Below, piece after piece: positions 8,211 to 15,619 of a DNA stretch of 64,000 bases; position 1 is the stretch's first letter; each line of letters starts with the position of its first letter. Origin of the DNA: DAOUKH01 sp965207995 (lineage in GTDB: Bacteria > Chloroflexota > Dehalococcoidia > SHYB01); contig OZ242299.1 in NCBI GenBank assembly GCA_965207995.1, positions 310,001-374,000 of the forward strand. Reading direction: 5' to 3'. The position numbers and the translations under genes were made by a program. The notes beneath the pieces are model-generated. The model did not search any database. It was not told the origin of the DNA and saw only the letters and a list, made by a program, of their open reading frames with translations.

Positions 8211-9572
8211 ATGTCCGCTACAAGGCAGTTGATTAAGGAACTGGTCGAGACCGATTTTGACGACATCCCCGCCGCGGCGATCGCCAAGATCAAGGAAGCC
8301 ATTCTCGATGACGTAGGGATCGCGTTCCAAGGCTACGCGATGCAGGGCCAAACCCTGGTGGACTACGCCCGTGACGCGGGCGGCCCGCCCGAGTCCACCG
8401 TCGTCGGCGATGGAGCGAAGGTGTCCGCGGGTGTGGCGGCAGGCGTTAACGCGATGTTCTGCTATGCCAGCAACTACGACGAGATGGGCCCAGCCGGCCA
8501 CTCCATCGAACGCATCAATCAGACAGGGCTGGCGGTTGGCGAGCGCATGCATGCCTCAGGGAAGGAGATCATCGCCGCGGTTGCCACGGTGTTCGAGCTC
8601 GGCGCTCGGCTAGCCTACGCCGCCACGGCCGTGGATGCCCGGGGGCGAGTGATGCGCATGCGGCACCAGATCCTTCTCTGCGCCCTCGTGAGCGGCAAGC
8701 TCATGAAGTTGGACGAGACGCAGATGAACAATCTCGTCGGACTCGCCTGGATGATCGCTCCGCCGACGCTCGGCCTGGGACTGGGCAGCATGATCGGCAA
8801 TACGGCCAACGTGATGGTCTGTCCCGTCGGCGTGCAGGCCGCGCTGCTCGCTCGCAACGGCTTCACCGGCCCCCTGGACGTATTGGAGCGGGCCGACATG
8901 TACGACCTGGACGCGCTGGCGGCGTCCCCATCTCCGTACCACTACCTCACACAGGAGATGTATCTGAAGCCGTGGATCGCCCCCGGGGGTACGAGTCATC
9001 ATGCCATCGACCTCGCGGTCTCGATTGCGCGCGAGGAAGGACTCCGCCCGGAGGAAATCGACGAGATAAGACTCCTGGTCCGGGAGCCCACCTGGACGAA
9101 TCCCCCGTTCAACCTTCCCGAACCCGATGGCTATTGGGATGCGCTGTATGCGATTCCCAGCGTCATCGCGCTGATCCTCTCGGGTGAGGAGTCTGGGCCA
9201 GCTTGGTTTGCAGAAGGCATCCGCCACGACCCCGAGGTCGTCGCGCTGGCGAAGAAGGTGCGGATCGAGCTCGATCCTGAGCCCCTCGACCCGGCGGAGA
9301 AGACCACGGGATCGATCGTGCCCTACCCCCACGAGCGACGGCGGGCAGAGATCACCGCCAAGGGAAGGACCTTCCAGAAGGAGACCGCCTACACCGACGT
9401 CATCGGAGGCCCCAAACGGCCACTCTCACCGGCGGACCTGGAGGCCAAGTTCAAGCGGCTGGTCACGCCGGTCATAGGCCAGCCCTCGGCTGACAACCTG
9501 TTCGTGGGTCTAGCCGGGCTTGAGGGGGTAGACGACTTCTGTGATCTAACGAGACTGTACGGCGGGACCTAA
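8211..9572 (+). CDS. MmgE/PrpD family protein
   Basis: A 453-residue protein of the MmgE/PrpD fold, a family that includes 2-methylcitrate dehydratase, cis-aconitate decarboxylase and iminodisuccinate epimerase. The N-terminal helical domain has AGVNAMFCYASNYDEMG, which matches the family's active-site VNxxxxHxxDxDD region in altered form, followed by HSIERI. The lid domain holds VGVQAALLARNGFTGP, then LTQEMYLKPW and GGTSHHAIDLAV. AGG-rich sequence upstream (AGGAGGC ahead of the ATG) supports the start. The canonical double Asp of the motif is replaced by Asp-Glu. The substrate cannot be assigned. Confidence 0.85.
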   Translation: MSATRQLIKELVETDFDDIPAAAIAKIKEAILDDVGIAFQGYAMQGQTLVDYARDAGGPPESTVVGDGAKVSAGVAAGVNAMFCYASNYDEMGPAGHSIERINQTGLAVGERMHASGKEIIAAVATVFELGARLAYAATAVDARGRVMRMRHQILLCALVSGKLMKLDETQMNNLVGLAWMIAPPTLGLGLGSMIGNTANVMVCPVGVQAALLARNGFTGPLDVLERADMYDLDALAASPSPYHYLTQEMYLKPWIAPGGTSHHAIDLAVSIAREEGLRPEEIDEIRLLVREPTWTNPPFNLPEPDGYWDALYAIPSVIALILSGEESGPAWFAEGIRHDPEVVALAKKVRIELDPEPLDPAEKTTGSIVPYPHERRRAEITAKGRTFQKETAYTDVIGGPKRPLSPADLEAKFKRLVTPVIGQPSADNLFVGLAGLEGVDDFCDLTRLYGGT

Positions 9573-9602
9573 TGCCGCCGATACGTCGCCCGGACCGAAG
9601 CC

Positions 9603-9959
9603 CTACTCGGCTGCGCCGGGGAGCAGAGAAAGGATGTCGCTGGGAAGGTCGTCGACGTGGTGGAAGTCGAACCCGGCCTGCTTGGCGAAGTAGCGGTCCA
9701 TCTCGGTGTCGCCAAAGTGGACGTGATACGTGGCGCCGAAGCGCTCCTTAATCTCGTCGAGGCGGTGCTTCAGGCTGACGAAGTCGACTTCCATCTCGTG
9801 CTCTTCCCAGAGTTGCACCTGGTTGCTGATGGGGCGGTCGGACGCGCTGCCGACGATGCAGCCCATGCTTTTCGCCTGCCGCACGACGTCCACGGTGATC
9901 ACACCGGGGGGCTGCCCGAAGATCATGGTACCGTCTATGTCGAAGCTAATGAGGGTCAC
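9603..9959 (-). CDS. Small HAD-like hydrolase
   Basis: A 118-residue protein with the HAD motif I segment FDIDGTM at residues 6-12 and a motif IV-like GDTEMD near residue 86. Motif II is SASDRP around residue 38. It lacks a cap domain and is short for the superfamily, resembling phosphatase-like HAD proteins of the polynucleotide-kinase type. The GTG at 9957-9959 is chosen because GGAGGAGG sits just upstream on the minus strand and the HAD motif begins at residue 6. A longer frame to 10121 exists, but it would push the first motif past residue 55. The substrate is unknown. Confidence 0.65.
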   Translation of the reverse strand: MTLISFDIDGTMIFGQPPGVITVDVVRQAKSMGCIVGSASDRPISNQVQLWEEHEMEVDFVSLKHRLDEIKERFGATYHVHFGDTEMDRYFAKQAGFDFHHVDDLPSDILSLLPGAAE

Positions 9960-10048
9960 AGTACGGTCCTCCTCCAGCCGGGGATTCTCACATAGCCCAC
10001 CCGCCACGGTCAACGTGACCGGCCCAAAGCAGCAACCGCCGATGGGCC

Positions 10049-10600
10049 TTGATTGCCCCTCCTCCGCGCCGCGGTATATGCTTGGCGGGCGGGTTTTCGC
10101 GCAAGATTTCCGGGCCTGCATCGCGGGGTGGTGAGATTTTCCGAGACGTTCCCGGCTCGCTGCACATCGCCGTCACGGTGGCGGCTTCGCTTCCAAAGGC
10201 GCGGCAGTTCCTCACCACGGAAACGGGCATCGAAGCGTGGCTGGCGCGCTCCGCATCCTTCGACACCGAGGTGGGCCGCGGCTACCGCATCGAGCTCCGC
10301 GACAGCGGCGAGGTCATCGAGGGGGCCGTCCAGGGCTACGACCCCGCCTTCGGCATCGCCTACAGCTTCGCCGACGACGCCGTGCGCCGCGCCTACGGCT
10401 CGACGGTGGCCCGATGGTCATGGGAGGCCCTGAGCCCCGACTACACGCTCCTCACCCTGATTCACTCGGGATACGGCCAAGGCGATGTCTGGCAGCAGGC
10501 CTACGAGCGCCACCTCGACCGCTGGACGCTCTCCTTGCGCAACCTCGTCCTCGTCGCCGCCGGCGGCAACGACCAGCGCCTCACCCGCACGCTGCCGTAG
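10049..10600 (+). CDS. SRPBCC/START-like ligand-binding protein
   Basis: Predicted helix-grip protein of up to 183 residues. The recognisable domain begins near residue 38 (LHIAVTVAAS) and contains VARWSWEALSPDYTLLTL. It closes with a long C-terminal helix (WTLSLRNLVL) typical of SRPBCC or AHSA1-type proteins that bind hydrophobic ligands. The start is uncertain: ATG at 10049 is the only obvious ATG, but the first ~35 residues look like untranslated sequence, and a non-ATG start such as the TTG near 10082 may be used. It is divergent from the HAD gene. Function is unknown. Confidence 0.6.
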   Translation: MIAPPPRRGICLAGGFSRKISGPASRGGEIFRDVPGSLHIAVTVAASLPKARQFLTTETGIEAWLARSASFDTEVGRGYRIELRDSGEVIEGAVQGYDPAFGIAYSFADDAVRRAYGSTVARWSWEALSPDYTLLTLIHSGYGQGDVWQQAYERHLDRWTLSLRNLVLVAAGGNDQRLTRTLP

Positions 10601-10649
10601 GGTCGCCGACCGCCGAGGCGGCAGGCTCGATTGGCCTGCGGCGGTAATC

Positions 10650-10790
10650 AGGAGCCCCTCATCTCAATCTTCTCCCAAGGGAGAAGAGGGGGACCTCCCG
10701 GCGCCCCACCCCGGCCCTCTCTCATTCTCCCCCAGAGGGGGAGAGGCCAGAGGGGAGGGCGACCGGGGCGCTGGCGCATAGAGGGCGCCG
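10650..10790. repeat. Intergenic palindromic repeat, copy 3 (convergent gap, possible terminator)
   Basis: Fills the gap between the convergent SRPBCC and UGSC genes. It contains a hairpin of the form CTTCTCCC-AA-GGGAGAAG (about 10669-10687), then the shared CTCCCCC-AGA-GGGGGAG hairpin at 10727-10743 and a GAGGGCGACC half-site. It could terminate both convergent transcripts, but there is no T-tract. Confidence 0.7.
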
Positions 10791-10816
10791 ATCCCCCACC
10801 TAGGAACGACGGAGGC

Positions 10817-11377
10817 CTAGTCGCCGTTTGTTCTGGTAAGGGCCGCCATTACCTTGGGCGCGAGGTCTTTGGCGATGCTCCGCGCCTCTTCGTCGGTCCA
10901 GACGGCGGTGGGGATGTGCGGGTATTTAACCTGGACGTAGTCGTAGTCCTTGACCCCGCTGAGGCGCTTCATGGAGTCCGCCGACCCGGCCAGGGCCTCA
11001 TGGATGATGGCCACACTGGGGATGCCGGCCCATTCGAGCTCAATCGCGTCGCGCATACTGCGCGCACTGCAGGAGCCTCAGCCGCCCATCCCGGTGATGG
11101 CGACGGTCACCTCCGAGAGGAGGCGGTCCCAGTCGGGCGGGTCGGGCGGGATAGAGACGCTCCGCTTGAGCACGCGGACCGCGCCGACGAGCTCGGCCTC
11201 TTTGTTCAGCTCCTCGTAGAGCGCGTCCATCATCTTCTGCCCCTCGCCGAGCCCGTTGGCGACAAGGCCGACGACGGCCCCGTTGAGCGTGTCGGGCCGG
11301 TCGGGGAAGGCGCGCGGGTCCTTGCGGTCGAGCGGGCCGCTGGTGGGGTCGAGTGCGACGATTTCGTTGGAAGCCAT
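10817..11377 (-). CDS. UGSC family selenoprotein (in-frame UGA read as Sec100)
   Basis: Read from ATG 11377 the frame runs 99 codons to a TGA at 11078-11080 and continues in the same frame to 10817, giving 186 residues. The codons at and after the TGA read U-G-S-C, the eponymous motif of the UGSC (seleno)protein family, directly after the strand VTVAITGMGG. After the motif the frame continues as a plausible α/β protein (DAIELEWAGIPSVAII). A 5-bp stem with an AGUAU loop begins 14 bases after the UGA, fitting a bacterial SECIS. GGAGG upstream supports the start. Automated callers would split it into 99- and 79-residue pieces. Chemistry is unknown; a redox or thiol role is inferred. Confidence 0.88.
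11048..11067 (-). promoter_or_regulatory. Candidate bacterial SECIS hairpin
   Basis: On the minus strand, 13 bases after the in-frame TGA, CGCGC (11064-11060) pairs perfectly with GCGCG (11054-11050) around the loop AGTAT. Two more pairs can form below a bulged G. The loop contains GU, a feature of bacterial SelB-binding elements, and its distance from the UGA fits known bacterial SECIS spacing. This is seen by eye only; no energy was computed. Confidence 0.6.
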
Positions 11378-11379
11378 GC

Positions 11380-12378
11380 CTACCTCCCCGGTGTCTCGAT
11401 TTGCTTGGTGATGGCGAGAGCGAGATGAGGAAGCAGAATCCACGATTCCGCCATCCCCGGCCCGCCAGCCGACACAATCAGGATATTCTCCGGCTTGCCC
11501 AATCTCAGCCGCCGTCCGGTCTCGCCGGATGGCGCGGTCAGGCGCGGCCAGAGATAGTCGCGCATCTCGGCCTTCGACATGCCCGTCTCGGCGAAGTAGC
11601 GGCGGTGCTCCGGCCCGACGACGATCACGACGTTGAGATCTTCGCCGAGCCATCGGTCGCCGCCCGCGCCGCGCAGCCGCGCCTCTTTGATGATGCTGTC
11701 CATGACCCCTTCAGGGTCGCGGCTCCGGGAGTCCGAGGCGGCCGCCAGAGCAACGACGGAGTGGACGGTCACGGTGCTGCTCTCGGCGGGAAAGCCACGC
11801 TCGACGTGGAGCGGGATCCAGGGACTCTCCTCTTCGTCCTCGCCGAAGCAGAAGGAGTAGCGCGCCGGGGTGGAGAAGCTGGCGCGGTCAAGGAAGCCGG
11901 GTATGGCCCGGCAGACGTTGCGGATCACCAGGCGTAGTGCCCGCCCAATCGTGGCATTGGCGCGGAACCCGGGGCCGAAGCAGCCGCCCTGCGAGGCCAC
12001 GCCGATCTCTCCCCGAATGGGTCCGTTGATGATCAGGCATTGAGAAGCGCCCGCGAGCGTTCCCGTCGTGCTGTGACAGTTGCCCTTTTCTTCAAGATGG
12101 GCACGGAGCGCGGCGACGACCACGGGGAAATACTCCGGCCTGCATCCGGCCATGACCGCGTTAATCGCCGCTTGCTCCGCCGTGCACGTCACCTCGCGGG
12201 TGGGGACGCGGCCCAGCACCTCGTTCGGCGCGAGGCCGGCCACGCCCAGGAATTCCTCGACCTTCTCGGGCGTGGGCGGGACGACGGGCATCCCGTCGGT
12301 CCAGCCGCGCTCGTAGTAGGCGTCGAGCAGCGTGTCGTATTCGGAGAAGGCGTGGCGTTCGGCTTCGAGGGGCGTCAT
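11380..12378 (-). CDS. Conserved protein coupled to UGSC selenoprotein, function unknown
   Basis: I do not recognise a named domain in this 332-residue protein. It has no signal peptide or membrane helix. Cysteines recur in the N-terminal half (VTCTAEQ, AGCRPEYF, GNCHST, SQCLII, GGCFGPGF). The C-terminal part alternates β-strands and helices (LNVVIVVGPEH, NILIVSAGGPGM), suggesting an α/β fold. Its TAG ends two bases before the ATG of the UGSC gene, whose Shine-Dalgarno lies inside this gene, so the two are translationally coupled and probably act together. It sits 45 bases downstream of the NIPSNAP gene. A shared redox pathway with UGSC is an inference from context. Confidence 0.75.
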   Translation of the reverse strand: MTPLEAERHAFSEYDTLLDAYYERGWTDGMPVVPPTPEKVEEFLGVAGLAPNEVLGRVPTREVTCTAEQAAINAVMAGCRPEYFPVVVAALRAHLEEKGNCHSTTGTLAGASQCLIINGPIRGEIGVASQGGCFGPGFRANATIGRALRLVIRNVCRAIPGFLDRASFSTPARYSFCFGEDEEESPWIPLHVERGFPAESSTVTVHSVVALAAASDSRSRDPEGVMDSIIKEARLRGAGGDRWLGEDLNVVIVVGPEHRRYFAETGMSKAEMRDYLWPRLTAPSGETGRRLRLGKPENILIVSAGGPGMAESWILLPHLALAITKQIETPGR

Positions 12379-12423
12379 GCGGCGAGTCTAGGCGGCGTTT
12401 CGAACGAGTGTCAAGGAGCGGCC

Positions 12424-13101
12424 CTAGCCCCGCAGCGGGTTCCACGCGACGGGCGTCAGCAGCTTCTGCACCCAGTCCGAGCGCAGCTCTTGCATGTCGC
12501 GCATCCAGGCCTGGACCTCGTCGTCGGTCGAGGCCGTGGACCGCAGCTCGGTCCAATGGTCCCAGTCGCGCAGGGCCCAGATGTTGACGGCCTCCGTGTT
12601 GCGAAAGGCGGAGCGCCACGATCCCACGAGTCGCATGCCACGACGTTCGGCGATCGGACGATAGCGGGAGATGACCTGGGCGGTGTATTCGTCGACGCGC
12701 CCCGGGGCCACTTCGACGATCTCATGAAGGAAGACACCGCCCTTGACCCCGTCCCGCCGCAGGTCGGCGATGGTCGGCGATCCTTCGCCTGGGATGAGCA
12801 TGCGGTCGAAGCCTCCGGTGCGCCACTTCCACGCACTGTTGACCCACTCCTCAAGCCGTTCGTCCTTCTCCCCTTCGACGAACTGGGACTTGCGCAGCCG
12901 GGCGTAGTGCTCCCAGTCTTCCATCTCCCAGAGCGCGATCGCCTCCGGCCAGCGGCCCGTGGTGCCCACGGTGGCCCAGAACCCGACGCAACGGAGGTCG
13001 CGCTTCGTGGCGACGGGCAGCCAGAGCCGTCCCAGGCCCTCAAAGTACTCGTCGGCCATGCCGGGCACGACGTCGACCGTTTCGTGCAGATAGATCGCCA
13101 T
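12424..13101 (-). CDS. NIPSNAP-like protein with two ferredoxin-like domains
   Basis: A 225-residue protein made of two similar dimeric α/β-barrel (ferredoxin-like) units. The first starts with IYLHETVDVVPG and the second, near residue 123, with VFLHEIVEVAPG. Each is followed by a W-rich helix (WEMEDWEHYARL and WALRDWDHWTEL). This internal duplication is usual for NIPSNAP-family proteins. The family has no single established reaction. It lies 13 bases after the small upstream gene and 45 bases before the UGSC partner gene, consistent with one operon. Confidence 0.75.
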   Translation of the reverse strand: MAIYLHETVDVVPGMADEYFEGLGRLWLPVATKRDLRCVGFWATVGTTGRWPEAIALWEMEDWEHYARLRKSQFVEGEKDERLEEWVNSAWKWRTGGFDRMLIPGEGSPTIADLRRDGVKGGVFLHEIVEVAPGRVDEYTAQVISRYRPIAERRGMRLVGSWRSAFRNTEAVNIWALRDWDHWTELRSTASTDDEVQAWMRDMQELRSDWVQKLLTPVAWNPLRG

Positions 13102-13114
13102 GGTCTTCGCCAGG

Positions 13115-13342
13115 CTAGCCGCGGTCTAAGGGGAGGCGCGTCGTCTGCTCGACGGGGAAGGTCCACTCCGACATGCGAGCGTCGATCGCGGCAGCGTTGC
13201 GCCGCGACGCCTCGTCGGCCTGTGGCGCCAGCGTTCCGGAGTGCGTCCAGGAGGGCCCGCCGTAACCGGGAGGGTCCACCCGCCAGTGGTAGGGCTGTGT
13301 CACGGGGACCATGTGCTGCGGCGGATATCCGGGGTTGCTCAT
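13115..13342 (-). CDS. Small hypothetical protein, first gene of the UGSC operon
   Basis: A 75-residue protein with no recognised family, membrane segment or cysteine. It is rich in Pro, Tyr, Trp and Gly in its first half (PGYPPQHM, DPPGYGG) and more helical and charged in the second (DEASRRNAAAIDARM). The ATG at 13342 has GGGAGGG about 7 bases upstream, which is why this start is chosen over longer frames. Its stop is 13 bases before the NIPSNAP start, and that spacing is the main reason for believing it is a gene. Confidence 0.5.
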   Translation of the reverse strand: MSNPGYPPQHMVPVTQPYHWRVDPPGYGGPSWTHSGTLAPQADEASRRNAAAIDARMSEWTFPVEQTTRLPLDRG

Positions 13343-13518
13343 GGCACCCTCCCATTCAACGCTATAGCTTGGTTGCGCGCCTGCGGAATTGTGGCGGGCC
13401 CATGATAGACTAGCGCCTCCTACGGGCGCGAGCAAAGAAGGGGTCCCTCTCAGAATGCTGCCTAGGACAACCCTCGTAGTACCCCAGCAGTCCGCAGGGC
13501 CCGGCAGGTGACGCCGCC

Positions 13519-15141
13519 ATGATCCACGAGGCGCTGCTCTCCGTCGGACTCCTGGTCGTCGTCGCCAAGCTCGCTGAAGGGATCTTCCGCCAGTTCCAGC
13601 TGAACGCGATCGTCGCCTACGCGGTGACCGGCGTCATACTCGGGCCGGCCACGGGACTCGTGGAGGTGACGAGCGAGCTCAATATCCTGCTGGGTATCGG
13701 CGTCTTTGTCTTCTTCTTCCTCATCGGCCTCGACGAGATCGACATTGCGGGGTTCGTGTCGGCGATGCGCGGCCGCTTCTTCATCGCCGCAATCGTGTCC
13801 GTGGTCATATCGCTGCTCGCAGCCCTGGCCGTCACCTCCGATCTGCTCTACGACTTCGAGCTCGGCCTCGACTTCAATCATGCGCTGGCCCTCGCGGGAA
13901 TCATGGCGCTATCGAGCCTTGGCCTCGTGGCAAAGGTGCTTGCCGACGAGGGACGCCTGAAGGACCCGCTCGGTATCCAGCTGTTCACCACCGTGATCAT
14001 CGCCGAGCTGCTCGCCCTGCTCGTCGTGGGCTTCTCCATAGGCGAGCACGCTGAGGACCTGGGCGCAATCAGCGTCTTGGTCCTCCTTGGGCAGATCGTG
14101 GGGTTCACCGTCGCGACGTGGTTCCTGGCGACGCGGGTGGTCCCGCGCATACTCCTGCTCCTGCAGCGCGTCCTGCGCGTGCCCCAACTTTCGTTTGGTT
14201 TGCTACTCGGCGGGCTCTTCCTGATTGTCGTCGGTGCCGAGGAGATCGGACTGCACGGCTCCATCGGCGCGCTGCTGTTCGGCGCGGCACTGTCGGGGCT
14301 GCCTCACCAAGTGCGCCAGACCGTCATGCCGGGGATTCGGAGCACGGCGGAAGGCCTGTTCGTCCCGCTCTTCTTCGCCTCCGCCGGCCTTCACCTCAGC
14401 TTCGCGTTTACCGAGCTGCCCGCCTTGACGATTGTGGCGCTGGTCTTGATCCCTCTGGCGGGGAAGTTCGTCGGCGCGTTTATCGGGGCCAGTTTGACGC
14501 GGCTCGACATCTCCTTCCCGTTGGCCACGGGGCTGCTGGCGAAAGGCGTGGCCGAGATCGCTCTGCTCCTCGTCCTCTTCGAAACGCACGTGATCGATCA
14601 GGCCGTCTTCTCGCTCCTCGTCCTGATCATGTTCGTCTACATCTTGTTCATGCCGCCCCTCATCAGCTTCGCCGTCAATCGGGCCAAGACGCCGGAGAGC
14701 AGCGACGTGCCCGAGGCGATACCGCCCTCCCTCGCCCGCTTCACCCTGGAGGACGCCATCGTCCAGGACATCATGGACCGGTCGTGGAACTACCCTGAGT
14801 CGACGCTCTCGGTACGAAGCTTCGCCGACCGCTGGACCGTGCCCCATCAACAGGACTACGTCGTCGTCGACCACGGCGCCCTCGCGGGGATCGTCTCCCT
14901 CAGCAAGCTCCGTTACCTCCCCAAGACCCAGTGGTCCCAAACTCCACTGGAGAACGTCATGATCCACGACCTGCCCAAGGCGTATCCCGATGAGCACCTC
15001 GAGGACGCGCTCCAGCGCATGACGGAACACTCATTGACGGTCATCCCGGTGGTGGACCGGGAGAGCAACGCCTTCTTGGGCACGGTCACCAGCCGCGACG
15101 TCCTCGACCTCATGCTCCTCGACGCCAAGGGCGAGCACTAG
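13519..15141 (+). CDS. CPA2-type cation:proton antiporter with CBS pair
   Basis: A 540-residue protein. Residues 1 to about 385 form a KefB/NapA-like antiporter with around 12 hydrophobic segments. Typical sequences are NAIVAYAVTGVILGP near residue 30, ALAGIMALSSLGLVAKVL with the conserved small-residue helix, and FVPLFFASAGLHLSF. Residues about 410-535 carry two CBS motifs (IVQDIMDRSW and LENVMIHDLPKA...TVIPVVD), which usually bind adenine nucleotides and gate transport. No TrkA-N domain is seen, so a Kef-type glutathione-gated channel is less likely. K+ or Na+ specificity is not evident. Confidence 0.88.
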   Translation: MIHEALLSVGLLVVVAKLAEGIFRQFQLNAIVAYAVTGVILGPATGLVEVTSELNILLGIGVFVFFFLIGLDEIDIAGFVSAMRGRFFIAAIVSVVISLLAALAVTSDLLYDFELGLDFNHALALAGIMALSSLGLVAKVLADEGRLKDPLGIQLFTTVIIAELLALLVVGFSIGEHAEDLGAISVLVLLGQIVGFTVATWFLATRVVPRILLLLQRVLRVPQLSFGLLLGGLFLIVVGAEEIGLHGSIGALLFGAALSGLPHQVRQTVMPGIRSTAEGLFVPLFFASAGLHLSFAFTELPALTIVALVLIPLAGKFVGAFIGASLTRLDISFPLATGLLAKGVAEIALLLVLFETHVIDQAVFSLLVLIMFVYILFMPPLISFAVNRAKTPESSDVPEAIPPSLARFTLEDAIVQDIMDRSWNYPESTLSVRSFADRWTVPHQQDYVVVDHGALAGIVSLSKLRYLPKTQWSQTPLENVMIHDLPKAYPDEHLEDALQRMTEHSLTVIPVVDRESNAFLGTVTSRDVLDLMLLDAKGEH

Positions 15142-15187
15142 GCAAGCGCGCTAGCGTCCAGCCCGCCGGTGATACGATGAAGGGGCG

Positions 15188-15619
15188 ATGACTGCCGCGG
15201 GAGACCATCCGATCTCAGCGCCGGCCGTGCCGCCCCGGCGCATGAAGCCCTTCCGGACGGCGATGCTGGCGCTTGCCGTAGTCCAGGCAGGCTTCGCTGG
15301 GCTCGCCGCGCTGGTGGGCGCATTCGCCGACGGCGGCGACGTCTGGTCGCGGCTGCTGATTGTCCTACTCCACCCGCTGAGCGCGGCCGCATTGGTGCTG
15401 CTAGTGGTGTCGGCTCGACCCACCGCCACGCTCGCCTTAGCCGTCGCGGCGCTCCTGGCCGCCACGGTGGCCGCCGACGTCGTCTTCGCCGTGCTGATCG
15501 CTCAAGGCAGCGTCAGGGGCGACTGGGGCCTCCCGTTGGTGTTCGCCGCGATTCCGGCCGTCGGCATCGTCTACGCGCTTCGGCTCGCTGCGCTGCGGTC
15601 CGGGTCGAACACGCGCTAA
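15188..15619 (+). CDS. Small integral membrane protein, function unknown
   Basis: A 143-residue protein with four predicted transmembrane helices, starting near residues 24, 56, 80 and 117, and short loops. I do not recognise a family. The start could be ATG 15188 or ATG 15242 (MKPFRT), and the latter puts the first helix at the N-terminus. It lies 46 bases after the antiporter and may be co-transcribed with it. Its stop overlaps the stop of the convergent regulator by four bases. Confidence 0.6.
   Translation: MTAAGDHPISAPAVPPRRMKPFRTAMLALAVVQAGFAGLAALVGAFADGGDVWSRLLIVLLHPLSAAALVLLVVSARPTATLALAVAALLAATVAADVVFAVLIAQGSVRGDWGLPLVFAAIPAVGIVYALRLAALRSGSNTR

Noticed and set aside
11078..11080. 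The TGA as a frameshift or nonsense mutation splitting a gene
   Set aside because: The frame is unchanged on both sides, the motif reads UGSC exactly, and a hairpin follows. A pseudogene would not be expected to preserve these.
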